DNA of 64,000 nucleotides from Sepioteuthis lessoniana (taxonomy: Eukaryota; Mollusca; Cephalopoda; Myopsida; Loliginidae), in contig OY757916.1 in assembly GCA_963585895.1 (NCBI GenBank), positions 18,311,629-18,375,628 on the forward strand, in the 5' to 3' direction. Below the pieces are notes generated by a model, which was given only the letters and a program-made list of their open reading frames with translations, was not told where the DNA came from and made no database searches. Positions within the stretch are counted from its first letter, which is position 1; each line of letters begins with the position of its first letter. A program made the position numbers and the translations under genes. Of the stretch, positions 1 through 9,911 are shown piece by piece.

Positions 1-2
1 AT

Positions 3-2531
3 GTTAGCGAAGACAACGAAATAGCCACCTTCTACGAAGATCTATCCTCCCTAGTACGTAGCATTCCGAAACACAACCTGCTAGCCATTGGCGGAGATAT
101 GAATGCACAAATCGGGAAAAACAGACACAACAAATACAGCCTACACTGCGCGTCTAACAGGAATGGACAGCATTTAATAGATTTCATGATAGAAAATAGA
201 TTAACATGCCTCAATACAAACTTTCAAAAAAGGGAGGGGAAATTATGGACCTACACATACGCGAATAAGAGTAAAGCACAGATAGACTACGTCCTTATAA
301 ACAGGAAATGGAAAAACAGTGCGATGAATTGCGAGGCATACTCCTCTTTCGAGGGTGTGTCCTCCGATCATCGAATAGTTACGGCCAAAGTACGACTAAG
401 CCTAAGAAAAAACGCCACACGTAAAGCGACGACCAAGCACTATGACTGGGCCCTACTCAACAACAGAGATATTAGAGATAAGTATGCATTAGAATTAAGA
501 AACAGATTCGAAGCACTACAAGAGAAGGCAGAAATAGGCACCCCAAATGACGAATATGAAAATTTTGTAGAAGCACACCTGGAGGCGGCAGAAAAGTGTA
601 TTCCAACAAAGCCTAGAACTAAATATAGAGTCCCTTGGGAAACGCTAGCGGCTAGAGAAAAACGTGCACTTGTGAAGACTGCCTCCAAAAGCTATCGAAA
701 GAACCCAACAAACACAAATGCACGAAAACTAGAAAAGGCACAACATCAATTAACAGGAATATACCTAAAAGAACAGGCAGAATACGTACAAAATCAGATA
801 GATAAGATTAGAGACTCGGTGGAAGATAGGCAATCCAGGATAGCCTGGCAAACAATAAACGAAGTAAGTGGAAGGAAGAGCACAGCCAAAGCAAAATTGA
901 AAGCTGCAAGCCAACAAGAAAGAGTAAAACTGTGGGAACAGCATTTCAAAAATCTACTAGGAAACCCACCGGAAATAACGGATGAACCGATCACCAGAAT
1001 TATTAGTAAGCAATTAGACGTAAAACTAGGTCCTTTCACCAAAGAAGAACTAGACTCGGTTCTCAGAAGAATTAAAAATAGGAAAGCGGCGGGGCTAGAC
1101 GAGATCCCCCCAGAAGTGTGGAAGACGAGACAATTCGACGATATACAGCTCCGGCAATGCAACGCAGTCTATAGTCAAAATAGGATAGAACGATGGACGA
1201 AGGGATGCATCCTTCCATTCCCTAAAAAAGGCGACCTCGGACTAGCCAAGAACTACCGAGGGATAACACTTACATCCATAGCAGCCAAAATCTACAATGC
1301 CCTACTACGAAACCGAATAGAACCCAAAATAGACAACATCCTTAGGAAAAACCAAAATGGCTTCCGGAGAAATAGATCCACGACCTCACAAATACTGACC
1401 ATCCGTAGAATCCTGGAAGGCGTTCGGGCAAAAAACTTACAGGCGACATTACTATTTGTCGACTTTACCAAGGCATTCGATTCCATACACAGAGGGAAGA
1501 TGGAGCAAATCCTACTAGCATACGGCCTACCAAAAGAAACCGTAGCAGCGATAATGATTCTCTACAGAAACACCAAAGTGAAAGTACGTTCACCAGATGG
1601 AGACACGGAATACTTCGACATAGTTGCAGGAGTACTACAAGGAGACACACTAGCCCCGTACCTCTTTATCATCTGTCTAGACTATGTGCTTAGGACTTCG
1701 ATCGACAAAATCAGAGAAAATGGCTTCCAGCTGACTAAGAGAAGAAGCAAAAGGTACCCCGCAAAAACAATCACGGACGCCGACTACGCTGATGACTTGG
1801 CGTTACTAGCGAATACGCCTAATCAAGCAGAGACACTACTGCATAGTCTGGAACGAGCCGCAGCTGGCATTGGCCTCCATGTCAATGCAAACAAAACCGA
1901 ATATATGTGTTACAACCAAACGGGCAACATTGCCACACTAGACGGAGCCTCTCTGAAACTAGTCAACAAATTCACCTACCTAGGAAGCAGCGTCTCATCA
2001 ACCGAGAAAGACATCGACACACGACTGACGAAGGCATGGACAGCTATCGATAGGCTCTCGATCATATGGAAGTCGGACCTAACTGATAAAATGAAACGCA
2101 GTTTCTTCCAGGCAGCGGTTGTGTCGATACTGCTATATGGATGCACCACATGGACGCTTACGAAGCGGCTGGAAAGGAGGCTGGACGGAAATTATACAAG
2201 AATGTTGAGAGCAGTATTAAACAAGTCCTGGCGACAACACCCCACGAGACTCCAACTATACGGACACTTGCCCCCCATCACAAAAACTATACAAGTTCGA
2301 CGAACCAGACACGCAGGACACTGCTGGAGAAGCAAGGACGAGCTCATAAGCGATGTACTCCTGTGGACCCCCACACATGGATGTGCAAGAGTGGGACGAC
2401 CAGCACGAACCTACATACAGCAGCTGTGTGAGGACACGGGATGTAACCCTGAAGACCTGCCGGAGGCGATGAATGATAGGGAGAAATGGCGAGAGAGGGT
2501 CAGGGATATCCGCGCAGGCGGCGCGACATGA
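3..2531 (+). CDS. RTE-like non-LTR retrotransposon ORF: endonuclease (partial) and reverse transcriptase
   Basis: The reading frame is open from base 3 to the stop at 2531, so the start lies outside the window. The N-terminal part is the end of an APE-type endonuclease: GGDMNAQIG just before and at the internal Met at 99, DYVLINRKW around residue 62 and SSDHRIV around residue 88 (counted from that Met). The reverse transcriptase follows: KNYRGITLTSIAAKI, motif A FVDFTKAFDS (about residue 453), LQGDTLAPYLF, and the catalytic YADD at residues 563-566. The C-terminal region (RRTRHAGHCWR, GRPARTYIQQLCEDTGC) is shared with the second copy at 33-35 kb. Catalytic motifs look intact and no frameshift is seen. 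It would nick target DNA and copy its own RNA by target-primed reverse transcription. The stop is followed by an ATG-repeat tail, as in RTE-type LINEs. The clade name is inferred from motifs. Confidence 0.88.
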   Translation, partial: VSEDNEIATFYEDLSSLVRSIPKHNLLAIGGDMNAQIGKNRHNKYSLHCASNRNGQHLIDFMIENRLTCLNTNFQKREGKLWTYTYANKSKAQIDYVLINRKWKNSAMNCEAYSSFEGVSSDHRIVTAKVRLSLRKNATRKATTKHYDWALLNNRDIRDKYALELRNRFEALQEKAEIGTPNDEYENFVEAHLEAAEKCIPTKPRTKYRVPWETLAAREKRALVKTASKSYRKNPTNTNARKLEKAQHQLTGIYLKEQAEYVQNQIDKIRDSVEDRQSRIAWQTINEVSGRKSTAKAKLKAASQQERVKLWEQHFKNLLGNPPEITDEPITRIISKQLDVKLGPFTKEELDSVLRRIKNRKAAGLDEIPPEVWKTRQFDDIQLRQCNAVYSQNRIERWTKGCILPFPKKGDLGLAKNYRGITLTSIAAKIYNALLRNRIEPKIDNILRKNQNGFRRNRSTTSQILTIRRILEGVRAKNLQATLLFVDFTKAFDSIHRGKMEQILLAYGLPKETVAAIMILYRNTKVKVRSPDGDTEYFDIVAGVLQGDTLAPYLFIICLDYVLRTSIDKIRENGFQLTKRRSKRYPAKTITDADYADDLALLANTPNQAETLLHSLERAAAGIGLHVNANKTEYMCYNQTGNIATLDGASLKLVNKFTYLGSSVSSTEKDIDTRLTKAWTAIDRLSIIWKSDLTDKMKRSFFQAAVVSILLYGCTTWTLTKRLERRLDGNYTRMLRAVLNKSWRQHPTRLQLYGHLPPITKTIQVRRTRHAGHCWRSKDELISDVLLWTPTHGCARVGRPARTYIQQLCEDTGCNPEDLPEAMNDREKWRERVRDIRAGGAT

Positions 2532-2541
2532 TGATGATGAC
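2526..2541 (+). repeat. ATG-repeat 3' tail of the LINE
   Basis: Short (ATG)n run directly after the LINE stop codon. The same ATG/CAT run abuts the 3' ends of the LINE copies at 5.08, 6.6, 12.96, 35.1 and 49.99 kb, so it is the element's own 3' terminus. Confidence 0.7.
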
Positions 2542-2644
2542 TTATTCCTAATATTAATCATTCCATTTTATTATAATAATAATTTATTTGCAAAGTTTTG
2601 GTCTCTCGTATTCTTTTCCACTACTGATTATTTTTAAAGTGATC

Positions 2645-2780
2645 AAGTTGACCCATAGATGGAACCATAACATGTGCTACTTTTTCGGATCAAAGTGGAT
2701 CTATGAAGGGATGAAAAAATACTTCCCAGATCTACCGAACTGGAACCTCACCATCAGATGCAGTTTAGTGTTATTATAGG
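2645..2780 (-). repeat. Degenerate head of hairpin-tail repeat family A
   Basis: Contains decayed versions of the blocks that mark family A heads on the minus strand: 'gacccatagatgga', 'gatcaaagtgga', 'aacctcaccatcagatgcagtttagtgt'-like wording. It is too diverged to define ends. Confidence 0.45.
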
Positions 2781-3239
2781 GATACGTTTTTTTTTTACGT
2801 GGGGTCAATTTGTAATTGTGCACATTCATTTTAAACATTGACTAAAACTGAGTAAACTAGATATTAATACAGAATATCAAAGAAAACGAACACGACATTC
2901 TAATTATTAAAAAAAAAAGACATTTCATTCATTTGTAAAAGAAGAATGCCATCCTGTTTAATTCATTTTCTAATGAATTAATCCTTGAATTAATAACTGT
3001 CTTCATTGTTTAAGAATGACATTCGACAGAACTCCAACTGAAAAGCAAAGCGAATGGCCGATGGTACGACGAAGGCGGTAAAGATGAATTCCCTCGGTAG
3101 ATTTCGGAAATATCACTAGTATCACAAATCTAGTATTTCTCCATGCGATAGAAATATATCTGTCCGACGTTCAGTCACTGGTCAAATAGTTCGATACCCA
3201 TCTAGCACAAATCATCTGACTCAGAAGGAAAGAAGAGCT
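2781..3239. other. Unassigned intergenic stretch
   Basis: AT-rich with short homopolymers. I see no ORF, RNA gene or recognised repeat here. Confidence 0.5.
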
Positions 3240-4212
3240 AATATATTACTATGCAGGAAAAGCAAACAAATCATATAATAGACACAGAGGTATATATTGT
3301 ACTTCTCATAATTATTTGAACAAACAACCGATACTACTATGTAGCAAAAGCGAATAAATCATATGATAGAAACAAAGATATATATTGTACTTCTCATAAT
3401 TATTTGAACAAATAACCAATACAACTATGTAGCAAAAGCGAATAAATCATATGATAGACACAAAGGTATATATTGTACTTCTCATAATTATTTGAACAAA
3501 CAACCGATACTACTATGTAGCAAAAGCGAATAAATCATATGATAGAAACAAAGATATATATTGTACTTCTCATAATTATTTGAACAAATAACCGATACTA
3601 CTATGAAGCAAAAGCGAATAAATCATATGATAGACACAAAGATATATATTGTACTTCTCATAATTATTTGAACAAATAACCGATACTACTATGTAGCAAA
3701 ATCAAACAAATCATATAAGCACAACGATATATATTTTACTTCCACTTATTATTAGGCACCTCTAGTGGTATAATGGTTGGCAAGCAAACCAAGCAAACCT
3801 TCATAAGTGAGTTCGAGTCTCAGTGGGTGCCCAATTCATTCAGCCTTGGGGCACATCGAATAAAAAGTCTCATAAATTACTACTTCACATAATTATTTGA
3901 ACAAACAACCGATATTATTATATCGAAAAGCGAACAAATAATATAAAAGGCAAAATGATATAGACTGTACTTCTCAGGATTATTTGAACAAACAACCCAC
4001 ATTACTATATAGCAAAAGTGAACAAATCAAATGCAACGCACAATGATACATACTGTACTTCTCATAATTATTTGAACAAACAACCCACATTACTATATAG
4101 CAAAAGCGAACAAATCAAATGATAGGCACAATCATACATACTGTACTTCTCATAATTATTTGAACAAACAACCGATACTACTATATAGCAAAAGTGAACA
4201 AATCATATCAAT
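3240..4212. repeat. 88-bp tandem satellite (about 10 units, interrupted)
   Basis: The block 'acttctcataattatttgaac' recurs at 3301, 3389, 3477, 3565 and 3653, exactly 88 bp apart. After an interruption by a tRNA-like sequence the period resumes at 3969, 4057 and 4145, again 88 bp. Units also contain 'tatgtagcaaaagcgaa' and 'aaatcatatgatag'. Units left of the interruption resemble each other more than those on the right. It is not related in sequence to the 89-bp satellite at 32-38 kb. Confidence 0.88.
3755..3835 (+). repeat. tRNA-like sequence (SINE head or tRNA pseudogene) inside the 88-bp satellite
   Basis: Has an A-box-like 'tagtggtataatgg' and a B-box-like 'gagttcgagtctc'. The ends GGCACC...GGGTGCC can pair as an acceptor stem. 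The length of about 80 nt fits a tRNA, but the anticodon arm is not clear and the sequence runs on into 'cattcagccttggggcaca', as SINE bodies do. A functional tRNA gene is not excluded; a tRNA-derived SINE fragment is more likely because satellite units flank it on both sides. Confidence 0.5.
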
Positions 4213-4354
4213 TACATGAGACGAAAATCAGTTATAAAAAAAGGCATAGGGATCGGCTTAATACTGCCAATATTTTTTATACAATGAGACAATTTGTTTC
4301 AAATCATTTCGTTTGATATGGTGATTTGATGGCATATAAATCCCTTTAGGGTTA

Positions 4355-4470
4355 TTTATATTAGTTGGTTGGCTTTTATGGCAAATCAACCTTTGTAGGT
4401 TATTTAATGCCAAATCCATTTTGATACAAATAATCAGTTCTATTTCAAACAATTCAGTTTAGCATCGTTG
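4355..4470 (-). repeat. Family A tail fragment with hairpin core
   Basis: Plus-strand text 'ttttatggcaaatcaacctt', then 'tgtaggttatttaatgcca', followed by 'cagttctatttcaaacaatt'. This is the minus-strand tail (hairpin plus internal repeats) of family A. The head is missing. Confidence 0.7.
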
Positions 4471-4850
4471 ACTAGGGGGATTTAATTGTTTTTATATTTG
4501 CAAAATTACTATTATCAATTAAGATTTATGTCATTCGTATATTTTTTTTTAAATAATGACTTAATTTAATTTTCCAAAACAATTTTTTAGAATCTTAAAC
4601 AAAAACTTCTGCTGATTATGCCAAACGAGGATAAATTACATGGAAAATGGTAATCTGCGATTAGTGGGATTTACTTACTCATTTATATATCTATATATAA
4701 ACACACATACGCACATATTTCTTTAAATATGTATGTATGTATGTATGTATGTATGAAACGAATTGGGCACTCTGGTATCCGATAACGTAAAATGTAAACA
4801 AACGAACGTTAATACAAAATGTTTTAAATTCCCAAGGTGATGTATGTCAC
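4471..4850. other. Unassigned AT-rich stretch with a TATG microsatellite
   Basis: AT-rich; (TATG)n near 4730-4757. No coding or RNA gene is seen. Confidence 0.5.
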
Positions 4851-4854
4851 CGAA

Positions 4855-4958
4855 ATGGTAAAGTTTGGCAGGTTCCGATCACATCTCGAAGCGTACAGCG
4901 TGTCTAGCGACACTGAACCGTTATGATACAACGAAATAGTCTTGTCTGTGGATGACTA
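4855..4958 (+). mobile_element. Hammerhead-SINE copy 1 (decayed)
   Basis: Third copy of the SINE at 9.91 kb. A B-box-like 'ggttccgatcac' (4871) is followed by 'gtgtctagcgacactga' and ends 'gtctgtggatgactatata' next to a TA run. The ribozyme segment (4906-4957) keeps part of stem II (GUU...AAC), CGAAA and the cleavage-site side GUC-UGUGG. The conserved CUGAUGA core has become CUGAACC and stem I is mismatched, so self-cleavage is not expected. Confidence 0.65.
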
Positions 4959-5077
4959 TATATATATATATATATATATATTTATTTATTTTTCTGTATA
5001 TGCACACGCACATAAACACGCATATTTCTTCATATACATTTATATATACCTATGTATATATAAACATATACAAACAC

Positions 5078-5422
5078 ATCATCATCATCATCATATCGTG
5101 CCGCCAACACGGATATCCCTGACCGTCTCTCGCCACTTCTCCCTATGGTTCATCGCCTCTGGCAGGTCCTCAGGGCTACATCCCGTATCCTCACATAGCT
5201 GCTGTATGTATGTTCGAGCTGGTTGTCTTGCTTTTGCTCGGCCATATGTGGGGGTCCATAGGAGTACATCATTTATGAGCCTCTCCCTTCTTCTTCAACA
5301 GTGTCCTGCATGTTTGGTTCGTCTAACTTGGATAGTTTTCGTGATGGGAGGTAGGTGGCCGTATAGTTGTTGCCTCCAGGACTTGATCAATACACAAGAA
5401 TGCTGCGAGCAACATTGAACTT

Positions 5423-5425
<3 letters not shown>
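5078..5425 (-). pseudogene. RTE-like LINE 3' fragment with a 5' inversion
   Basis: Minus-strand 3' end of the LINE at 1-2.5 kb, from the CAT-repeat tail (5078-5092) through the C-terminal coding region up to 'tccaggacttg' (about 5385). The sequence then switches strand: 'acacaagaatgctgcgagc' (5392-5410) is plus-strand LINE sequence, matching the region near 34,760. Inversion of the 5' part of a truncated LINE is the expected product of twin priming. Not coding. Confidence 0.78.
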
Positions 5426-5494
<69 letters not shown>

Positions 5495-5512
5495 GGTGTG
5501 TGTGTGTATAAT
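5426..5512. repeat. Compound (CA)n-(TA)n-(TG)n microsatellite
   Basis: A CA run, then a TA run, then a TG run: a near-perfect inverted repeat that could fold on itself. The short reading frames here on both strands are spurious. Confidence 0.9.
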
Positions 5513-5526
5513 TTTTTATTGTAGAC

Positions 5527-5885
5527 CCAAAGAGAGAATAAAGATATTTCAAAAAGAGTAGGTCCAATAAGAGATTTGCATACTTCTAAATATGCTAGAC
5601 TTAGGGTAGCGTATTTTGGCGCCATTTTAGTTCCCATAGCTGTTTCTAGGGTCTGGATATAGTTAATGTTATTGAATTGAAAGGCGTTATCATAAAGGAT
5701 TATTCGTATACCCTCTATGATATTTTTTTTGTTAAATCTTGGGTGTAATGTGTCCGGGTGTTTATCCATCAAAAATTAGGCTTGTTTTCCTAATTCATGG
5801 TGGGTATTGCTATATAGGTTTGTGACGTCAAATGTGACTATGAGTGTGTTGGGATCCATTTTTTCTAGTATGGAGTTTAAAAAAT
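5527..5885 (-). pseudogene. Penelope-like reverse transcriptase fragment
   Basis: Read on the minus strand, the order is TFDVTNLYSN (RT motif A), HPDTLHPRFN, NAFQFNNINY and TAMGTKMAPKYATLSLAYLE (RT motif B). This fits a Penelope-like reverse transcriptase. An in-frame stop follows 'HHELGKQA', and the catalytic YxDD motif is absent. A related 22-bp block, 'agtaggtccaataagagatt' near 5556 and its inverse near 6396-6417, flanks the region and may be an end-repeat remnant. It belongs to a different lineage from the element at 44.5-47 kb. Confidence 0.75.
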
Positions 5886-6598
5886 CTACACGCTATAAAG
5901 ATATTTATAGATGAATTTACACCAAAGTTGAATAAAACATGAATCATACCCTCACTCACAAACAAATGGAAACAAATATACATAGATATGTACAAGTATA
6001 TATATATATATATATATATACACACAAAAAAATCTCAAGACACACAGTCACACATACACAGAGCAAAAATAGCTGTAAGTGAAATCTGAAACCACTGCAA
6101 CATAAATACACGCACAAGTGCACACAGAACGTATCAAATATCAAAAGCAAATAAAGGGTAAAGTAGACTAAGGGAAACACACACACATAGAAAAAAAGAG
6201 AGTAGCGGCCTTCATAAGAAAATCCATAAGCGACTGAAAACCGTTCAAACTACAAATACGAGTGCGTTCAAATCTCATTGATTACCCCATTAAAAAGGCC
6301 TTGTGCCATAAATGTTCTCTGTCAAAAGCGTCAAACTGGAAACTTACACGAATGTAAGAACAAAACAAATAAATAAATCCTAAAAAAATACAAATCTCTT
6401 AGTGGACCTACTCATTTTGAAATTATATATACATTATTTTTCTATATATACACACGCACATACACACACATATTTTTGTATATATATATATATATATAAA
6501 CATGCAAACATATTTCTTTATATATATATATATATATGTATATAATTATTTTTCTTTATATACACTTACCAATTCACACACATATTCATTAAATATAT
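5886..6598. other. Simple-repeat-rich stretch
   Basis: Several (TA)n and (CA)n tracts (6000-6020, 6479-6540) and a weak B-box-like 'gcgttcaaatctc' near 6267 that may be SINE debris. Nothing else is supportable. Confidence 0.5.
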
Positions 6599-6599
6599 G

Positions 6600-6912
6600 T
6601 ATCATCATCATCATAGTGTTGTGCCGTTAGCACCGATATCCCTGACCCTCTTTCGCCACTTCTTACTATCGTTCATCGCCTCTGGCAGGTCTTCAGGGCT
6701 ACATCCCGTATCCTCACAGAGCTGCTGAATCTATGTTCGAGCTAGTCGTCCTGCTTTTGCCCGGCCATATGTGGGGGTCCATTGGAGTACATCACGAATG
6801 AGCTAGTCCCTGCTTCTCCAGCGGTGTCCTGCATGTCTGGTTCGTCTAACTTGGATAGTTTTCGTGATGGGAGGCAGGTGGCCGTATAGTTGGTGCCTTG
6901 TGGGGTGAACAC
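6600..6912 (-). pseudogene. RTE-like LINE 3' fragment, 5'-truncated
   Basis: Minus-strand copy of the LINE C-terminal coding end, starting at a CAT-repeat tail (6600-6615) and running to 'gttggtgccttgtggggtg'. It encodes remnants of the RRTRHAGH...GRPARTYIQQLCEDTG region with frameshifts. It is truncated at the LINE 5' side, as is usual for LINEs. Confidence 0.8.
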
Positions 6913-7024
6913 TGATAAAACAACTATGAATGTCTCTTTTGTAATATTTGTTTTTTTAATTTTTCTCAACTAATTCTGATAGAAACGTTTTTGTGAAAAA
7001 AGTTTGTTTTAAGATTTTAAAATT

Positions 7025-7192
7025 CCATAAGATTTTAAATCAGTTGATATTCTATAAACTTTAAATCAGTTGGTATTCTGTAAGATTTTAAAACAGTTGA
7101 TATTCTATAAGATTTCAAATCAGTTGATATCCTATAAGATTTTAAAACATTTAATATTCTATAAGATTTTAAACAGTTGATATTCCATAAGC
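7025..7192. repeat. 26-27-bp minisatellite (about 6 units)
   Basis: Units of the form 'cagttgatattctataag' plus 'attttaaat' start at 7041, 7067, 7094 and 7121. The repeated LKSYRIST peptide read on the minus strand is a by-product of the repeat. Confidence 0.85.
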
Positions 7193-7576
7193 GGATCAAC
7201 GAAGAAAAGACTAATGATGTCGTATAACCATTTGTTGAACCCAAGTGTCGTCAGCTGACCTCGGTATATCTGCTGTCAAGACACCCGGCAAAAGTACTCT
7301 TCATTATATATCAAGCACGAAAAAGGATGTGTTTATTTAGGTGTTAAATGTGTCATCTAATATATGTCCATCCTATTTCAAAGCCATTTGGGAGCAGTCT
7401 TTGGATATGTTTTATTTATTTATCTTTCAGTAGAAACAAGCAAAGAGAAATGGATAAAACGTCTTCAATCGCAGTAATATTGGTTATGAGTTTTTAGAAA
7501 CTTGTATTTCTTTTAAAATCCAGACCGTTTGAGCGAAAATGCTATTCTACAAGTAATCATGATTCAAGTCGAGCTG

Positions 7577-7580
7577 CTAG
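7577..7580. repeat. 4-bp target-site duplication CTAG, left copy
   Basis: CTAG directly precedes the LTR and is repeated at 8241-8244 directly after it. Confidence 0.75.
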
Positions 7581-8240
7581 TGTAACATATTGACCCCGGC
7601 CAAGCTGTCAAAATAGGAAATACACATGTGTAAATAACAGGTGCATCCGGTCGAGGAATATCAGAATATAACCTTGAACGTGGACGGGTTGAATGAGTGT
7701 GATTTGTGACGCCCACAAGAAGAAGGTGTATGTTGAACAATTATATAACCCGGGTGAAGACAGGAAGTCAGTTAGTTGGAGATCAGACGAGTTGGAGATA
7801 AGATGCGGTAGAGAAAACCAGCACCCAGAAGAGGGGGGCCTCAGGCCCCCGTTTGAGCAGTTGCAGTTGGAGAGAAGATGCTGGAATGAGAACATGTCCC
7901 AGAGAGGCTAGGTCCCCAGGCCCCCGGTTGAGCAGCTCAGGAGAACGGGAAAGAAACACTGTTATGGCCATAGAATGAGAACATGTCCCAGAGAGGCTAG
8001 GTCCCCAGGCCCCCGGTTGAGCAGCTCAGGAGAACGGGAAAGAAACACTGTTATGGCCATAACAGTGGGGGTCAATATGTTTCAGTTCTATTCGGTCTCC
8101 AACTCCCTCTCACACACAACCCTTTCAATAAAGTGAGAGGAATATTTTTCTTAAAGACCTGTGTCGCTCGTCTTTATTTTGTGTCGTTGTTATGATTCTG
8201 CATGTATAAGTGTATGTATAATGGTCATGGCTATACAAGA
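7581..8240 (+). mobile_element. Solo LTR, family L1, copy 1
   Basis: Starts TGTAACATATTGACC and ends GGCTATACAAGA, flanked by CTAG on both sides. Two relatives (14,744-15,208 and 59,493-60,086) have matching termini and their own 4-bp duplications. It contains an AATAAA signal near 8129 followed by 'gtgtcgctcgtc', as expected at an R/U5 boundary. No internal gag/pol is present, so it is a solo LTR left by LTR-LTR recombination, or a small non-autonomous element. An 80-odd-bp segment is duplicated in tandem inside it. Confidence 0.8.
7886..8060. repeat. Tandem duplication inside the solo LTR
   Basis: The block beginning 'aatgagaacatgtcccagag' and ending 'actgttatggccat' occurs twice with no visible difference. 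The second copy runs into the palindrome 'ctgttatggccataacag'. This accounts for much of this LTR's extra length over its relatives. Confidence 0.85.
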
Positions 8241-8529
8241 CTAGCACGGATTTCCCTAATTCTCTCTCCATTCGTCCATATCACTCATCTCTCCTGGTAG
8301 GTCTTCCAGACTACACCCCGTGTCCACACAGAGCTGCTGTAGGTAAGTTCTTCTTGATCGACCCACATTGGCATGTCCATAATTTGCTGAAATTTATATG
8401 AATCGTTTGTAAATTTTTTTAGGCTTCCTATGATTGATAATTTTATCATACACACACATATATACATAGATATATATGTGTGTGTATGTGCGTGTGTGTG
8501 GAACCGTAACCCAAACACAATATCACATC

Positions 8530-8965
8530 TTTGTTTGGTTTGGTTTTATGGCACGTCAACCATTGTGGGTTATTTTATGCCAATTCCATTTTTATAATTC
8601 AGTTTAACATAAGTACACAGTTTGAATGTGAAAATCAGTTTTATTTCAAACTATTCAGTTTAGCATAAGTACGCAATTTAAATGTGAAAACAGTTCTATT
8701 TCAAATTGTTCAGTTTAATATAAGTACGATGTTTACTTCTATTTAACCCATAAATAGAACTCTATCAGGTACTACCACTCTGGGCCAGAGTCGACCTCGG
8801 ATTGATGGCAAACAAGGGATACTCCGCATTTCCCAAAACTACAGCATTACTGTAGCCTAATCATCAGATTGTTTAGTGTCATATCCGGACACTCGTTGAG
8901 GGAGTCTTATCCCTCTGCAGAGATGCAGTCGGTGTATTCTGCTGGCCCAGCTGACTAGGCTACAT
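8530..8965 (-). repeat. Family A repeat, near full length
   Basis: Minus-strand element. On the plus strand the tail comes first ('tggttttatggcacgtcaac', 'gggttattttatgcca'), then roughly 50-bp internal repeats ('cagttctatttcaaa', 'agtttaacataagtac'), then the head (tctatcaggtactaccactctgg; gacactcgttgaggg; ctctgcagagatgcagtcgg). No ORF. No A/B boxes are recognised. Confidence 0.75.
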
Positions 8966-9243
8966 ATCTCTGTGAACTTTCTACATGGGCAATACACTTA
9001 AAGTGTTATAACTCAAAGAACAAAACCAATTGGCAAGATAATTTTGTGATATCTTTGCTAAAAAAAGAACATAACTTTGTAATCAACCACAGCATCGATG
9101 TAACAAGGACCACAAGTCAGCAATCAGGAAGCCAAAAAGGGTTGGGCCAACAACGATTTATCAAATGTTTTAACCTGCTCTACTGACCCGTATTGAGCAC
9201 TTTCGATTTTTAGATATAACACTTTTCTTTATGTTCTTTATTC

Positions 9244-9245
<2 letters not shown>
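8966..9245. other. Unassigned
   Basis: No recognised feature. Confidence 0.5.

Positions 9246-9300
<55 letters not shown>
9246..9300. repeat. (TA)n microsatellite
   Basis: Uninterrupted TA run of about 54 bp at the edge of repeat family G. Confidence 0.95.
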
Positions 9301-9301
<1 letters not shown>

Positions 9302-9302
9302 T

Positions 9303-9560
9303 TACTAATTTACTATCTACCAGCATTCACGGTGACAAAGAAAAAGAAAAAAAACCTGCCAGATAACAATTCTCGAATCACTGCCTGGGGAAAAAAGAAA
9401 AAAATTATCGGGAGAAAAAAAAGGCCAACTTCGTCACACGAGTCGAAAAAAGTCAAGAGATATGCAATCAGTTGGTCAAAAGAACAAAAACCCACCGCAA
9501 AATGCTGCAATGCTACAATTACAAAAAGTGCTCAATACTAAATAGAGCCAATTATATAGT
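9303..9560 (+). repeat. Dispersed repeat family G, copy 1
   Basis: Shares with 44,189-44,465 and, inverted, 63,797-63,990 the blocks 'ctaccagcattcacggt', 'tctcgaatcactgcc', 'aaggccaac' and 'aatgctgcaatgctacaatt'. All copies lie at a TA microsatellite. The A-rich runs create spurious basic ORFs. Class unknown. Confidence 0.7.
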
Positions 9561-9567
9561 AAAAGTA

Positions 9568-9755
9568 AAGTTGGTGACCGTAGTCGAGGGCGACCAGAAG
9601 GCTTCCTTTTTGATAGCTACTACACCAAGGTATAGGGAAGGACGCAACTCCTTTCCCTGGACTGCCCCACTTTACCCTTGAAACATACTCAATTTTGCTG
9701 AATGTTAAGAAAGGATATATTAAGTGCCATTTTAAAGTCTTTGGTGCGACTCGTT
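9568..9755 (-). mobile_element. SINE family D, truncated copy
   Basis: Matches the minus-strand body of the SINE at 61.89-62.14 kb ('gtcgagggcgaccagaaggc', 'ccactttacccttga', 'taaagtctttgg'). The tRNA-like head is replaced by a TA run. Confidence 0.75.
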
Positions 9756-9760
9756 ATATG

Positions 9761-9800
<40 letters not shown>

Positions 9801-9911
9801 GCGTTCATTGCAAGCCTCTTCGTAGATGAATTGAGGTCTCGGCAACCGTTTGAACAGATGTATGTAAACAATAGTAATTGTGATTCGTAACTGTTTAAAA
9901 TTCACTTAGCA

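Larger units (their letters stand above)
7555..8370 (-). pseudogene. RTE-like LINE 3' fragment split by a solo LTR
   Basis: 7561-7580 ('gagctgctag') and 8241-8370 ('ctagcacggatttccct...') join to give the minus-strand LINE 3' end (compare 'cgctag[ct]acggatatccct' at 49,999). The 660 bp between them is an LTR insertion. This reconstructs the pre-insertion site and supports the LTR boundaries. Confidence 0.72.

Noticed and set aside
3755-3835. Annotating a functional tRNA gene
   Set aside because: The anticodon arm cannot be drawn convincingly and the sequence continues as a SINE-like body; kept as tRNA-like only.
4942-6186. Reading frames rich in Tyr/Ile/His/Thr over TA, CA and TG tracts
   Set aside because: Fully explained by microsatellites; no other protein features.
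7608-7971. Frames on both strands within the 7.6-8.2 kb element
   Set aside because: Inside a solo LTR and its tandem duplication; not conserved in the other two LTR copies.
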